A stretch of 64,000 nt of DNA from Aurantiochytrium sp. KH105. Taxonomy: Eukaryota > Sar > Bigyra > Thraustochytrida > Thraustochytriidae. This document shows positions 7,874 through 17,718 of the stretch, in pieces. The translations under genes were made by a program, and so were the position numbers. Position 1 is the first letter of the stretch, and each line of letters begins with the position of its first letter. Under the pieces are notes generated by a model, which was not told the DNA's origin, did not search any database, and saw nothing but the letters and a program-made list of their open reading frames with translations. The DNA is taken from the NCBI GenBank assembly GCA_003116975.1, contig BGKB01000087.1, forward strand, positions 124,001 through 188,000, given 5' to 3'.

Positions 7874-10384
7874 ATGGCCGCGGACGCTGAGGAGAGCGCG
7901 GCACGCGCGAAGCGCATTCTTGAAAGATGCGAGCGACGCGCGTTCTGCGAGGACGGCGAAGCCGAAAACGATGCTGACGCCGCCGTGCATATTGTCGATG
8001 CGCTGGCAGAGGCCACGGAGCTGCTTCGACGCAGCGTCAAGGTCGTCGCGGAGGGGACGCAGATAATGTCGAGCAAGAAGAAGAAGAGCAAGAGCAAACG
8101 AAGAGCTGCACGCGTACGAGCTGAAAATCTGATGACTCTCGCCAACGCACTCACGTTGCAGTGCAGATTTGAGGAAGCAGAGCTTGTCCTTGCCGAGGCG
8201 CGAGCTCTTGCTTCCAAGGCACAGCTTCAACGTCTCGCGCTAACACAGGCAAGCGCGGCATGGAATATGGGTGCGCACGACGATGCGGCAGAGTATCTAC
8301 TCGGCGTTCTTGCCGGTGACGAGTTTGACGACACATCGATGGCGGAAAAGCCAATTCTTCGTGAAAGCGAGGTGCTCTTGCTTCTCGGCGTTTGTTTGCA
8401 AGAGCAGCAAGCGAGCAACAGAGCGCAGGGACGCGCGTATAAAGGAAGGTATGAGGAGCACGCAGAGCAAATATTTGAAGATGCCTTTTCGAAACGCCGC
8501 GATCGTCGCCAAGACGTCCCTTCGGTGAAAGCGTGGTGCGAGGCAGCTGACACCTGGTACAACCTTGCAACCCGCTGTCAGAAAGAGAATCAGACCCAGC
8601 TGTCCATAAAGGCCACACTTCACGGCCTCAATACTGAGCAAGGCCAGCAATGTCCTCGTCTGTGGCTGCACCTGGCTTTCGTGTACAAGAGTATTGGTGA
8701 CGACACCAATGCTGAGCAAGCTGCTGCGACCGCGTTCCATTTGCATCCAATGGAAGCTCGCGCACGAGTTGCCTTGCGTCGCTGGAGTCCGGAGTCTTGG
8801 GGATCCTATTTTGACTATGAGCACGCCATGGTAAGCAAAGTTCAGGCCCGCGTCAGGGGGCACTATGCAAGAAAGCGCTTTCGCTCGGTAATTGAGGCGC
8901 AAAAAGAACTTCGCATTGCGGCCTGTACGCTAAGCTGCGCATTGTGGGAGACAATTGGCCAAAGTGTAGCCTTTCGCATGAGCCGTTTTCGGCGCGGTAT
9001 GACCAAACTGGCAGCCATCTGGCGCGGGGCCCGGACACGCGCATCGCTTGCGCATCTGCGTGCACGGCGCGAACGGGAACGCGCGGCACTCCGAATGCAA
9101 TGCTTTCTTCGGGGCTACTTTGCACGCTTGCAGTGCCGTGCAATGCTGGCAGATGTGCGTCGTGTACGCGATGCCGCGACAACAATTCAGCGGGTTTATC
9201 GAGGCTACGCAGTGGCTCGTCAAGTTAAGCGCTTGCAAAGATGGCGCCGTGCTGCAATCCGCATCGAAGCTTTTGTGCGGATGCTTTTGGCAAGAGCACG
9301 TGCGCGGCGCCTCCGTGAGGAGAAGTTTGTACGATGCGTCGTCGTCCCTCTGACTCGACTGCAAGCAATACACCGAAGGCGGCTCGTGGCACGAGGTTGC
9401 GTGGACTCGCGTTTGCAGCGACAACGGAACTACGATCTTCTTCGATGGAATTCTATTCCCGATCGAATCTCGCGTCTCCACTCGCGAGGCAAACTCCACA
9501 GCAGCGGTGCAACGTTTAGCCCATTGTCAAAAAGAGGAAAGAGAAGATGTCCTTCTCCTTCACGTTCTTCTTTTTCTTTTTCGCATCAAGCCCATGGACT
9601 GATCTCGAGTCCAGATCCTGTAGCGTCCTTGGACGCTGTGAAGCATATTGCGACGAATGCGGACAACCTCGTCGAACTTGGAATAAGCGGCGCAGGGGCA
9701 GATCCTTCGGTGAGCGAGCATATTTGGGAGCGCGTCGAGCATGGCGAATTGCAAAGTCTGCGAACTATCAACCTGCAAAGCTCAGCTTCCGGAAACTCAT
9801 GCGCAGATGCTCGCTTCTCGCGTACGCTCTTTCCACGATTGTTGCAAGCTAGCCAACTTTCGACCGTGAGACTTTGCGCGATGCAGCTTGGCGATGCCTC
9901 GTGTGAGGCCATCGTCGTCGCACTTGCCGGAAGTCCACGCCTCCGGCGACTCGGACTCGAGGGCAACGAAATCGGCGACAGGGGGGCATGTACGCTCGCG
10001 GGCTTGGCCGTTTCTTTGGAAGAGCTTGATTTGCGAGCGAATCGTATTGGGGACAATGGCGCGCAAGCCCTGGTCGCAGCAACGACCCGTCCTGGAAGCC
10101 GTTTATCGACACTGCATCTGGCGGAGAACTTTGTGACGGAAGTCGGAGCCCTCGTTATTCGGGGCGCGGCGCGTCGTGGAACCTTGCACGACGTGACTCT
10201 GCACAGCAACTTTGTCTCCGTACGGCTCTGTCACGAAATCTCGCAGATCTGTGCGGATGCTCTCGTTCGGTCCTTTCATCGCGCTCCTGATGTGGCAAGT
10301 TATCTTGGTCACAAAGCGGAGAGGTCTCTACCTTTGCAAGGTGTGGGAGGGCGATTGTGCAAACTTGTTCAAGCAGAAGGTTAG
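7874..10384 (+). CDS. TPR - IQ motif - leucine-rich repeat protein
   Basis: 836 residues from ATG at 7874 (GAGATGGCC context). The open frame extends another 744 nt upstream across the neighbour's promoter and coding antisense, which I treat as chance. Residues about 50-290 have TPR-like helical repeats. A cluster of IQ-type calmodulin-binding motifs follows from about 319, for example KVQARVRGHYARKRF, ALRMQCFLRGYFARLQ, TIQRVYRGYAVARQVK and LQAIHRRRLVARG. After a low-complexity Ser/Arg stretch, the C-terminal third has ribonuclease-inhibitor-like LRRs (LRRLGLEGNEIGDRGA, LEELDLRANRIGDNGA). It is likely a calmodulin-regulated cytoskeletal or ciliary scaffold, by inference from architecture only. 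Confidence 0.85.
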   Translation: MAADAEESAARAKRILERCERRAFCEDGEAENDADAAVHIVDALAEATELLRRSVKVVAEGTQIMSSKKKKSKSKRRAARVRAENLMTLANALTLQCRFEEAELVLAEARALASKAQLQRLALTQASAAWNMGAHDDAAEYLLGVLAGDEFDDTSMAEKPILRESEVLLLLGVCLQEQQASNRAQGRAYKGRYEEHAEQIFEDAFSKRRDRRQDVPSVKAWCEAADTWYNLATRCQKENQTQLSIKATLHGLNTEQGQQCPRLWLHLAFVYKSIGDDTNAEQAAATAFHLHPMEARARVALRRWSPESWGSYFDYEHAMVSKVQARVRGHYARKRFRSVIEAQKELRIAACTLSCALWETIGQSVAFRMSRFRRGMTKLAAIWRGARTRASLAHLRARRERERAALRMQCFLRGYFARLQCRAMLADVRRVRDAATTIQRVYRGYAVARQVKRLQRWRRAAIRIEAFVRMLLARARARRLREEKFVRCVVVPLTRLQAIHRRRLVARGCVDSRLQRQRNYDLLRWNSIPDRISRLHSRGKLHSSGATFSPLSKRGKRRCPSPSRSSFSFSHQAHGLISSPDPVASLDAVKHIATNADNLVELGISGAGADPSVSEHIWERVEHGELQSLRTINLQSSASGNSCADARFSRTLFPRLLQASQLSTVRLCAMQLGDASCEAIVVALAGSPRLRRLGLEGNEIGDRGACTLAGLAVSLEELDLRANRIGDNGAQALVAATTRPGSRLSTLHLAENFVTEVGALVIRGAARRGTLHDVTLHSNFVSVRLCHEISQICADALVRSFHRAPDVASYLGHKAERSLPLQGVGGRLCKLVQAEG

Positions 10385-11346
10385 GCTCCAGCCAAGGCTT
10401 CGTTGCTTTTCTCTGTTCTTTTTGTTTTCGATGAAAGAGGTGGTGGAGTACGGAAAATGCGAGCAGCCAATGAATGCAGTCGTGGACAAGAAATGAGAGC
10501 GGCCACTGCCAAAGAAAGGTCTGTGTCGCGCTCTCGATCTTGAGACAAGGCAGAGAACCCACGCCACTCTCAAGGCCCTCTCTCTCAAGACGCTCTTGCT
10601 CTCTCTCAAGACACACACAAATTCTCTCTCAAGGCGCTCTTGCTCTCTCTCAAGACGCTCTTGCTCTCTCTCAAGACGCTCTTGCTCTCTCTCAAGACGT
10701 TCTCGCTACATTCTTTATTTCCCCCCTTTGGGGGAAGAAGCGGTGCCCCATGCCAGTTCTCCAGCCCCAAAGCGTGAAGATTCTGCACGTGGGTGGGTCG
10801 GTGGGCGCAATCTGATCGATCGCATCCCGATCTTCGAGGTTCTCTGTCGCTATGTAGTAGTGACATTCATTTTCCCGCTCCGTGGTTAGATTCCCGCTCT
10901 CGGTCCCGCTCCCGTCACGGTCTCAAACTTCAAAAATTCAAAAATTCAAAAATTCAAATGTCGCGGTCCTACTGCTATCATAACCTCGCTAGAAAAAACT
11001 CTCCCCACTCGGGGCCGAAGCTCGGACCTTTCGCCGAGGATATACCCTGTAGTCGAGGATATACGCGTTCAACGGCGTTGGCCGGGGGCCGAAACTGTCG
11101 GTGGTTAGTCCACCGCAACGCAAAATCGGCGTTCGAAAAGGCGAGCGACGCACGTGCGAGAGCAAAGTCGCGCGCGGGCGCGGCAAATCCGAAACCTTGA
11201 CGAAGCTCGGCAGCTTGAGAGAAAGAGAGCACAAGCAGAGATCGACCGACCGAACACACGGCCGAAACAAACAAACAAACAAACAAACAAGCAAGCAAAC
11301 AAACAGACAAACAAACAACAGACAGACTTGGAGAGCGAAAACAAAG
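10385..11346. promoter_or_regulatory. Intergenic region upstream of importin alpha
   Basis: 962 bp holding the 3' flank of the preceding gene, a 21-bp palindromic array (10569-10706, separate entry), a 10-bp repeat of TTCAAAAA type (10929-10957), and ACAA tetramers (11266-11326) ending about 20 bp before the importin ATG. Confidence 0.5.
10569..10706. repeat. 21-bp tandem array carrying CAAGAnnnTCTTG palindromes
   Basis: Perfect or near-perfect copies of the 13-bp palindrome CAAGACGCTCTTG start at 10586, 10630 (one change), 10651 and 10672, with decayed copies near 10608 and 10693, joined by CTCTCT linkers. The period is 21 bp, two helical turns, so the palindromes would face the same side of the DNA. 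The array lies between the LRR gene's stop and the importin alpha gene. Confidence 0.8.
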
Positions 11347-13038
11347 ATGCTTTTTAGCGACTTTCAGATGGACGCGAACGCCGTCGCCGGCAAGGGCAAC
11401 GCCAAGAGCGGCATCGACCAGGAGGAGTGCCGCAAGAAGAGGCAAGAGGTCTCCGTACAGATCCGCAAGAGCCGCAGGGAGGATAACCTCCGCAAGAGGC
11501 GACAGACCGCCAACCAAGAGGTGACCGCGCCTTCGACTCCGGCCAAGGAAGGCGCAAACGCAAGCAACGATGCCGCCGAGATCCCCGCCAAGCTGTCGGC
11601 TCTCCCACAAATGCTGCAGGCAATGCAGGACGGCAGCGCCGAGCAGCGCATCGCCGGCACCAAGGCGCTGCGCAAGCTGCTGTCCAAGCCCACGGACCCG
11701 CCTGTCCAGGAGGTCATCGACGCCGGCTTTTTGCCGTACCTGTGCCAGTTCCTACAGTGCCATGACGACACCGCTCTGCAGTTTGAGGCTGCGTGGGCAC
11801 TCACCAACGTTGGTTCTTCGGACCTGACCGAGAGCATCGTGGAAGTGGGCGTCCTTCCCCTTCTCGTGCCTCTTCTCAACTCTGCGGAGCCCTCTGTCCG
11901 CGAGCAGGCCGCCTGGTGTGTGGGCAACGTCGCTGGTGACTGTTCTAGCCTGCGCGACCAAGTTCTCGCGACGCCCGGCCTCCCGGAAGGCCTTCTCGCC
12001 AACCTTCAACAGCCTGCCAACGTCTCGATGATGCGCAACGTGACCTGGGCCGTCTCGAACTTGTGCCGCGGCAGCAAGCCTCGTCCCGCGCTCAACATGG
12101 TCGCGCCGTACGTCCCCGTTCTGGCGCGTATTATTGAGAGCTCGGGCGACGAAGAGGCCACCGTTGATGCATGCTGGGCCCTCTCGTACGTGAGTGACGG
12201 CGAGAACGAGCGTCTCGATGCTATTGTGCAGACCGGCGTCTGCCCGACGCTTGTCAAGCTTCTGCGCTCCGGCATGTCCAAGTGCGTGCCTCCATGCCTT
12301 CGTACGCTCGGTAACATCGTTACGGGCGAGGACAAGCACACGCAGGCGGCCATTGATGCTGGTCTCCTTCGCGAGCTGCAGGAGCTCTTTCAGCACCCCA
12401 AGATGTCGATCCGCAAGGAGGTCGCGTGGACTTGCTCCAACGTCACGGCCGGTACCAAGGAGCAGATCGGTGCCCTGCTTGCCATGCCTGGCCTGCCCGA
12501 AGCCATTGTCGATGCCCTCGAGCACGGCGAGTGGCATGTGCGCAAGGAGGCTGCCTGGGCTGTGGCCAACATTTGCTCGGGTGGCGCCACCGAGCACGTG
12601 CGCTGCATTGTCGAGCGCTACAACGCCCTTAAGCCCATGTGCGCGCTTCTTGCCGAGGCTGACACCCGCGTGCTCGTGCTCATGATGACCAGCCTTGAGA
12701 CTATTCTCGCCATTGACGAGGAGCGCTACGGCCTTCTCATCGAGGAGTACGGCGGTCTTGAGCACCTCGAGAACCTGCAAGGCCACAAGAGCGACGAGGT
12801 GTACCAGAAGGCCCGGCAGCTCATCGAGAACTTCTTTTCTGCTGAGGATGACGATGACGACAGCACGAACGTTGCCCCGGGCGTTGACGAGTCGGGCAGC
12901 ATGTTCTCGTTCGGCACGACCACCATGAACGACGCTGCTCCGGCAGACGGCGGTTTCAAGCCCATGACTTTCGGTGACATGCCCCAGGGTGCTGCTGCCG
13001 AGAACGGCTTCAACTTTGCGCCTATCGACTTTAGCTAA
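11347..13038 (+). CDS. Importin subunit alpha (karyopherin alpha)
   Basis: 563 residues, single exon, starting MLFSDFQMDAN; the upstream open frame is ACAA-repeat leader and not counted. The N terminus (about 25-65) is a basic IBB domain (ECRKKRQEVSVQIRKSRRED). About ten armadillo repeats follow (residues ~90-500), with recurrent AAWALTNV, QAAWCVGNVAGD, VTWAVSNLCRG and EAAWAVANICSGG segments whose Trp/Asn ladder binds classical nuclear localisation signals. The C terminus has an acidic patch and phenylalanine-glycine bits. It pairs with importin beta to carry cargo through nuclear pores. Codon use is strongly biased to C/G third positions, suggesting high expression. Confidence 0.97.
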   Translation: MLFSDFQMDANAVAGKGNAKSGIDQEECRKKRQEVSVQIRKSRREDNLRKRRQTANQEVTAPSTPAKEGANASNDAAEIPAKLSALPQMLQAMQDGSAEQRIAGTKALRKLLSKPTDPPVQEVIDAGFLPYLCQFLQCHDDTALQFEAAWALTNVGSSDLTESIVEVGVLPLLVPLLNSAEPSVREQAAWCVGNVAGDCSSLRDQVLATPGLPEGLLANLQQPANVSMMRNVTWAVSNLCRGSKPRPALNMVAPYVPVLARIIESSGDEEATVDACWALSYVSDGENERLDAIVQTGVCPTLVKLLRSGMSKCVPPCLRTLGNIVTGEDKHTQAAIDAGLLRELQELFQHPKMSIRKEVAWTCSNVTAGTKEQIGALLAMPGLPEAIVDALEHGEWHVRKEAAWAVANICSGGATEHVRCIVERYNALKPMCALLAEADTRVLVLMMTSLETILAIDEERYGLLIEEYGGLEHLENLQGHKSDEVYQKARQLIENFFSAEDDDDDSTNVAPGVDESGSMFSFGTTTMNDAAPADGGFKPMTFGDMPQGAAAENGFNFAPIDFS

Positions 13039-15734
13039 GTCAATTCAGCTCTGCTGGTTTGATTGGGCTTGTCGATTGATTCCAAGGTCCCTCCTCTCCT
13101 TTCTTTCCACTTTCATCCTTTTACGCCATGCCTGGCCTCTCTGTTTGGGTTAGTGAAGACGAGCTCACTTTCAGGCGAGGCTAGTATTGATTGAAGGTGA
13201 GAGAGACCCTGACGCAGCAAAATATACACACTCATTCACTCAAAAGAAAAGACCGGGATGCTCGTTCGAGAGCAAGCTCGCGTGCGCCTTCGAGCCCGTG
13301 TGTACGCGAGAGCTTCGAGCTTCTGGCATTGATGCAAACATACAATTCCAACCATCGGGTGCCCCCTCTTCGGAGTCTTTTACGAGAAAGGCTTGCTCTG
13401 TGCAAATACTTTTCCTTTGGAGCCGCCGACCGGCGTCATCGCGCGGACGGCTCCACCCCTTTTCCTTTCTTCTCCGCTTGCAAAGGTAGTAAGTAGTAGT
13501 GCGCAAAGCAATTACATACTCAAATCCTATCAACGATGTTGTTGACCCATTTGATCTCTCTCTCCTTCTTTCTCTTGCTTCTTGCTTGGCTCACTTTCAG
13601 TATTCCTCACATTCGAGCCGTTGCCCTTGAGCGTTTTTGACGCAATGTCTCGCAACTAGAGTTTTCGTAAGCGAGGGCCTGGTGTACAGGCAAAATTACC
13701 AACGGAGCGGAGTGCTTTGCTGCTCCGAAAAAACGCTCAACGTAAATTACGGTCTGTATAACCCATTGCAAAAGCCGTGCCTCGTTTCTTTTTCTTCATG
13801 CACCAGCAAGCAAGGAAGTAAGTCGGCCATCCATCCATCTAGGGCCTATTGCGTTTTCTCTTTGGATTTAGAATTTCAACGCGAGTCTCTCACTCACTTC
13901 GACTTCGAAGCTGTCAAGCCGTTGCTTCGCCGCTTGCTGCAGCTGCCCGCTCCGATTCCGCTCCGCCTCGCCTGAGGCTAATCAACTCATGATCCCGTCG
14001 CGACGATTTTATCCTCCTGCTGACCGGTGGCGCGTGTCCTAATAGCTGGTCCTCGCGAGCCTCCTGCCGAGGCTTTGCCGGGCCGAGGCTTCGCCGGGCC
14101 AGAGACTCCACGTGAGAGAGTCGAGGCGACGCGAAAGCCTCAGCCTGCCTCTCTCCACAACGAGATTCCCCAGCCATACGTACTCAAAAAAGTGTCCCAA
14201 CTTGAGCTCGTCCACACAGTCCCTGTCGGCGAACACGCCCAGCTCGGCCGGGGCCGCCACTGATTGATTTCCAACGAGCTCGATCGTCGACATCGTGGGC
14301 GCTGCTGAGCGACCCGGGGCCGTTGGTGGTGGCAGCGCTCGCGCGCGCCGCCGCGGCCGTGCGTGCAGCAAGCTCAGCGCGTTGCAAGCGCGTGTGTTGT
14401 GGCGCGCATTTGGCAAGAGGTGGCTCTCGACCGTCCGTGGCAGCTGCAGCTGGCAAATCGCTCGCGATTGCTGGTCGCTAGCAAGCTACGTAGCGAGCTG
14501 CGACATTGTTCGTCGCCGCCGTGCCACCACTAAGCACAGTACCGCACAGCACAGCACAGCACAGCACAGCGCAGCGCAGCGCCCTGCATCCGCGAGAGGC
14601 TCCGGTTTTATTACCCCATCAGCGCTGGCTAGCTTGCCAGCTGCTACAGTTCTAACTGTAAGAGCTAGCTGCACTGCTGCAGCTGCGAACGTCGGACTCC
14701 TTGTGCCACTTTGCTTTGGTGCCCGGCCTCCGAGAAGCCTTCTCCGTGCTCACTGATCCTGGCAACGACCAAGCACCAACCAACCGACCAACCACCCATT
14801 CGCAGCGCTGGCTTCTCCTACCATCGACAGCGAGGTCCTCTTGCTCGCATCGCATCTCGGCCTCCACGCGATTGTGATTTTCGCCGCTGGTCTCCTGGCC
14901 GGCCCGGATGCATGTTGTGCGTTCCGGCTGCAGCTGCCGCGGTTGGAGGCAGGGAAGGCGAGTCGACGAACAATGGCCTTCTCGGCGGGCGGAGGCGCGT
15001 GGCGTTCGTTCGTTCGTTCGTTGGTCGTTTGTTCACGTGGCCGATCACCATCATCATCACCATCAGCATCTTCATCATCATCATCCTGGTCGATGGCCAA
15101 GCTGCGGTATATGTCCCAACCCCGTCCCGGGAAACCAAGCCGCTTCCCTCCCTCGCAACGACGGCACGATCACCCACCCCCGCGCAGGCCGGCCGCCGCC
15201 GGTGCCGCTCGATCCCGGTCTCCGCGCCTGCACGTCCGCCGCCTTCGCTTCGCATCCTCGCCCCGGTCCTCGCGCGCGGCGGCAATGTCGAAGACGATGT
15301 CGACGCAGAAAGGAAAGGAGCCAAGATCTAGCTGGCAGGGACCAGGCCGCGGACGGACGGGTTTCCGCTAGCCAGCGCCTAGGGAGGCCTAGGCTGCCGG
15401 GCCCGGAAAAAGCGCTCCTCTCGCAGCGCAAGCAGGCAAAGCAAGAGCAGAGCAGAGCAGAGCAGAACCCGAAGCAGACGAGGCCGCCGTGCCGGCCAGC
15501 GCGCCCGAGGGCGGCGCCGTCGGCCGCGCGGAGCAGCAGCAGCAGCAGCAGGCGCGGCGCATCGCGTCGCGTCGCGTCGCGTCGGGTTGCGTTGCGTTGC
15601 GTTGCATCGAGGCCGGGATCGGCCCGGACGGCCGGCTTGCGCCTCGCCGCCGGGACGCCGACGCGACGGGCGGGCAGACAAACGCGCAACGCGGACGGCT
15701 TGCGCGCGCGAAGGCGCTGCAGAGGGCGGCCGCG
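13039..15734. other. 2.7-kb region without a convincing gene
   Basis: After the importin 3' flank the DNA holds many short, mutually overlapping open frames in GC-rich sequence, none protein-like except a weak minus-strand candidate at 14039-14293. It contains a 16-bp duplication around 14068-14100, CAGCA pentamers (14545-14582), CAT/ATC triplets (15045-15090), AGC triplets (15533-15551) and GCGTC/GCGTT pentamers (15562-15607). The last two precede the ATG at 15735 by 130-200 bp. Confidence 0.5.
14039..14293 (-). other. Weak candidate small ORF or first exon
   Basis: An ATG at 14291-14293 opens an 84-residue frame beginning MSTIELVGNQSVAAPAELG. The first ~45 residues have balanced, protein-like composition; after FFEY comes a possible donor GTATGG, and the remainder looks like noncoding translation. 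No acceptor or family could be recognised. Confidence 0.2.
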
Positions 15735-16739
15735 ATGGGCGGCATGTTCTGCAAGTGCTGCGAGGACGAGTGGCAGGACACGAGCTCGGGATGGCAGTGG
15801 CACACGCAGTACGCGCAGGTCCACGCCGAAGACGAGGGCGAGGGCGAGGGCCAGGGCGACGCCGCGAGCGAGGGCGAGCCGCGCGGGGCGAACGAGGCTT
15901 CGCGCTGGGGGCGCAATGGCGCGGAGCCGGACCCCGAGGCGCCCGCGCGGAGCGAGAGCGCAGCGGCCATGCTGGACGGTCCCACGCGACCCACGTCGAA
16001 GCGGCGGCTCTCGCTGCAGCCGGCGTCGACGCGGAGCCTCTACGAGGACGCCTTGCAGCGCGGCGACGAATCGCCCCTGCCGCACACGCCGCCGATGATC
16101 GTGGCGAGCCGGCACGCGTCTCTTCTGCAGCCCATCCACCTGGCCGAGCTGCGCAGGGCGCTTCCGCGTCATTTGCGGGAATGCGCGTGGCAAAAGTCGT
16201 ATTGCCTCAGCTATGCAGGATCGTCGTTGAAGAAGCTGAACCAGCGTCTGGCCGGCAGCGAAGCGGCTGTCGTTGTTGTTCGCGTGAACGATGGCACGCT
16301 CGTGGGTGCTTGCGTCGCATGCCCCGGCCAAGGATGGCGTGCGGGGCCCACCTCGCCCGGCACGAGCGTCTCGTTTGGGTCTTCCGAATCTTTTCTCTTT
16401 TCGCTTCCAGCCACGGCATGCAGCTCGCTCATGAAGCCCAAGCTGCTGGGCCATCGTAACGCTGCGCGTGGGCGTCACCATCACAATTACGCAACGTCCA
16501 GCGAGCCACGTCACATTATCCCTTCAACCCAAATTTACCGTCCTCTGGACCCAAACGCGGTTTTTGTAAAGACATGCGCGGGCCATATCAGCTTCGCAGA
16601 AGATGGCTTCTGGCTTGATGCCGACCTTTCTCAGGGTGGGTCCTCGGCGAGTCGGCGTTTCGGCCTTGCTACCTCGCTTTGCAAGGATCGATTCTTTGAT
16701 ATCCTTGCCCTCGAGGCGTGGGTGCTGCTTCCATGCTGA
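15735..16739 (+). CDS. TLDc-domain protein with lipidation-type N terminus
   Basis: 334 residues from the ATG at 15735. The start MGGMFCKCCEDE fits an N-myristoylation signal (G2, C6) with C6/C8/C9 available for palmitoylation; the frame is open upstream but only through repeats. An acidic/Gly-rich linker (EGEGEGQG) and a Ser/Thr/Arg region precede a TLDc domain from about residue 135 to the end: LRRALPRHLRECAWQKSY, a middle VVVVRVNDGTLVGAC, FLFSLP, then FVKTCAGHISF, DGFWLDADLSQGGSS and FFDILALEAWVL. An insertion of about 25 His/Ser-rich residues lies between the halves. Family knowledge: TLDc proteins (OXR1, NCOA7, TLDC1/mEAK-7) bind the V-ATPase and protect against oxidative stress; mEAK-7 is likewise myristoylated. 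Here a membrane-anchored role at endolysosomes is inferred. Confidence 0.85.
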   Translation: MGGMFCKCCEDEWQDTSSGWQWHTQYAQVHAEDEGEGEGQGDAASEGEPRGANEASRWGRNGAEPDPEAPARSESAAAMLDGPTRPTSKRRLSLQPASTRSLYEDALQRGDESPLPHTPPMIVASRHASLLQPIHLAELRRALPRHLRECAWQKSYCLSYAGSSLKKLNQRLAGSEAAVVVVRVNDGTLVGACVACPGQGWRAGPTSPGTSVSFGSSESFLFSLPATACSSLMKPKLLGHRNAARGRHHHNYATSSEPRHIIPSTQIYRPLDPNAVFVKTCAGHISFAEDGFWLDADLSQGGSSASRRFGLATSLCKDRFFDILALEAWVLLPC

Positions 16740-17718
16740 AAGAGAGACAGAGAGAGATTGAGAAAGAGCGAACAACGAGAAAAGGAGAAAAGGAGAGAGC
16801 GTAAAGCCGAGCAATTCTTTTGTTCCAAAGGACAGTCCTCGCACCGTGCAATCGTGCCCTTGTTTTCTCTTATAATCACGGAGGAACCAAATGTACATGC
16901 ACGCAATCACACACATATACACACACGAGCGCACGTTCTCCTTCCCTCGTCTTCCCCTCAAAAAAAAAGAAGAACCAGGGAGAACGGCCGCATTGCACTT
17001 CTCTTTTTTTATTTTCTACACACCACGCCTGTCAATTTGCACTCATGTATACGTAAACCGCCAGCATGGAAAAAGCACACAACACACCATCCATGCAGAT
17101 TGCTCTGCTATCGCCGGACCTGACGCGGTATAAGTTTACCGCCCCTGCCTTCCCATTTTCTAAATCATGAAATGGAATCAATTTATTTTCTTATTTTCTT
17201 ATCATTCTTCACCATTTTTGGTGGGGCCACGAAAGAGAAAGAGACAAACGAAGAAATGTCCTTGGCAAGAGATGGGCCTAGCCGTGAGCTAACACGAGAG
17301 CATCGGAGCCATTTGCCGTACGCTGGGCTGGGGCACGCCGACCGCCCCCCGGTTGACCATCGTCGTACGGCTTTTTTCTTCATCTTTTTCTGAATCCTCA
17401 TGGCCAAGCTCCCAGACCATGGCTGTGGGGTTCTTGGGGACTCTTCGAATGCGCGTGGGCGCATAGCTAAACGAAAAATTCTGCGGCTGCCTCCATCGGA
17501 CCCTTGCGCGATCGGTCCCCGCCCGCAGGGCCTGGCATACATACAGTTGGCCCATGAGTTTCCGTCGCTCGCTCGAAGATGCCATGCCATCGTTCGAAGC
17601 AGTCGACGAATCAGTGAAAACAAAGGTCTCGGAATTGTGCGCGCCGCGAGAGCGACAGTAAGAGTGTGTAAGAGAGAAGGCGAGAGGAAGAAGGCGCAGG
17701 CAAAAGTAGCCAAGGACT
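16740..17718. other. Intergenic between TLDc and F-BAR genes
   Basis: 979 bp of 3' flank and promoter. It contains CA-rich (ACACATATACACACACGAG) and A/T-rich stretches and no supported gene. An AG-rich leader lies directly before the ATG at 17719. Confidence 0.6.

Noticed and set aside
14908-16098. Large overlapping plus-strand frame before and across the TLDc start
   Set aside because: Arg/Ala-rich with His runs from CAT repeats; the overlapping frame carries the recognisable TLDc domain.
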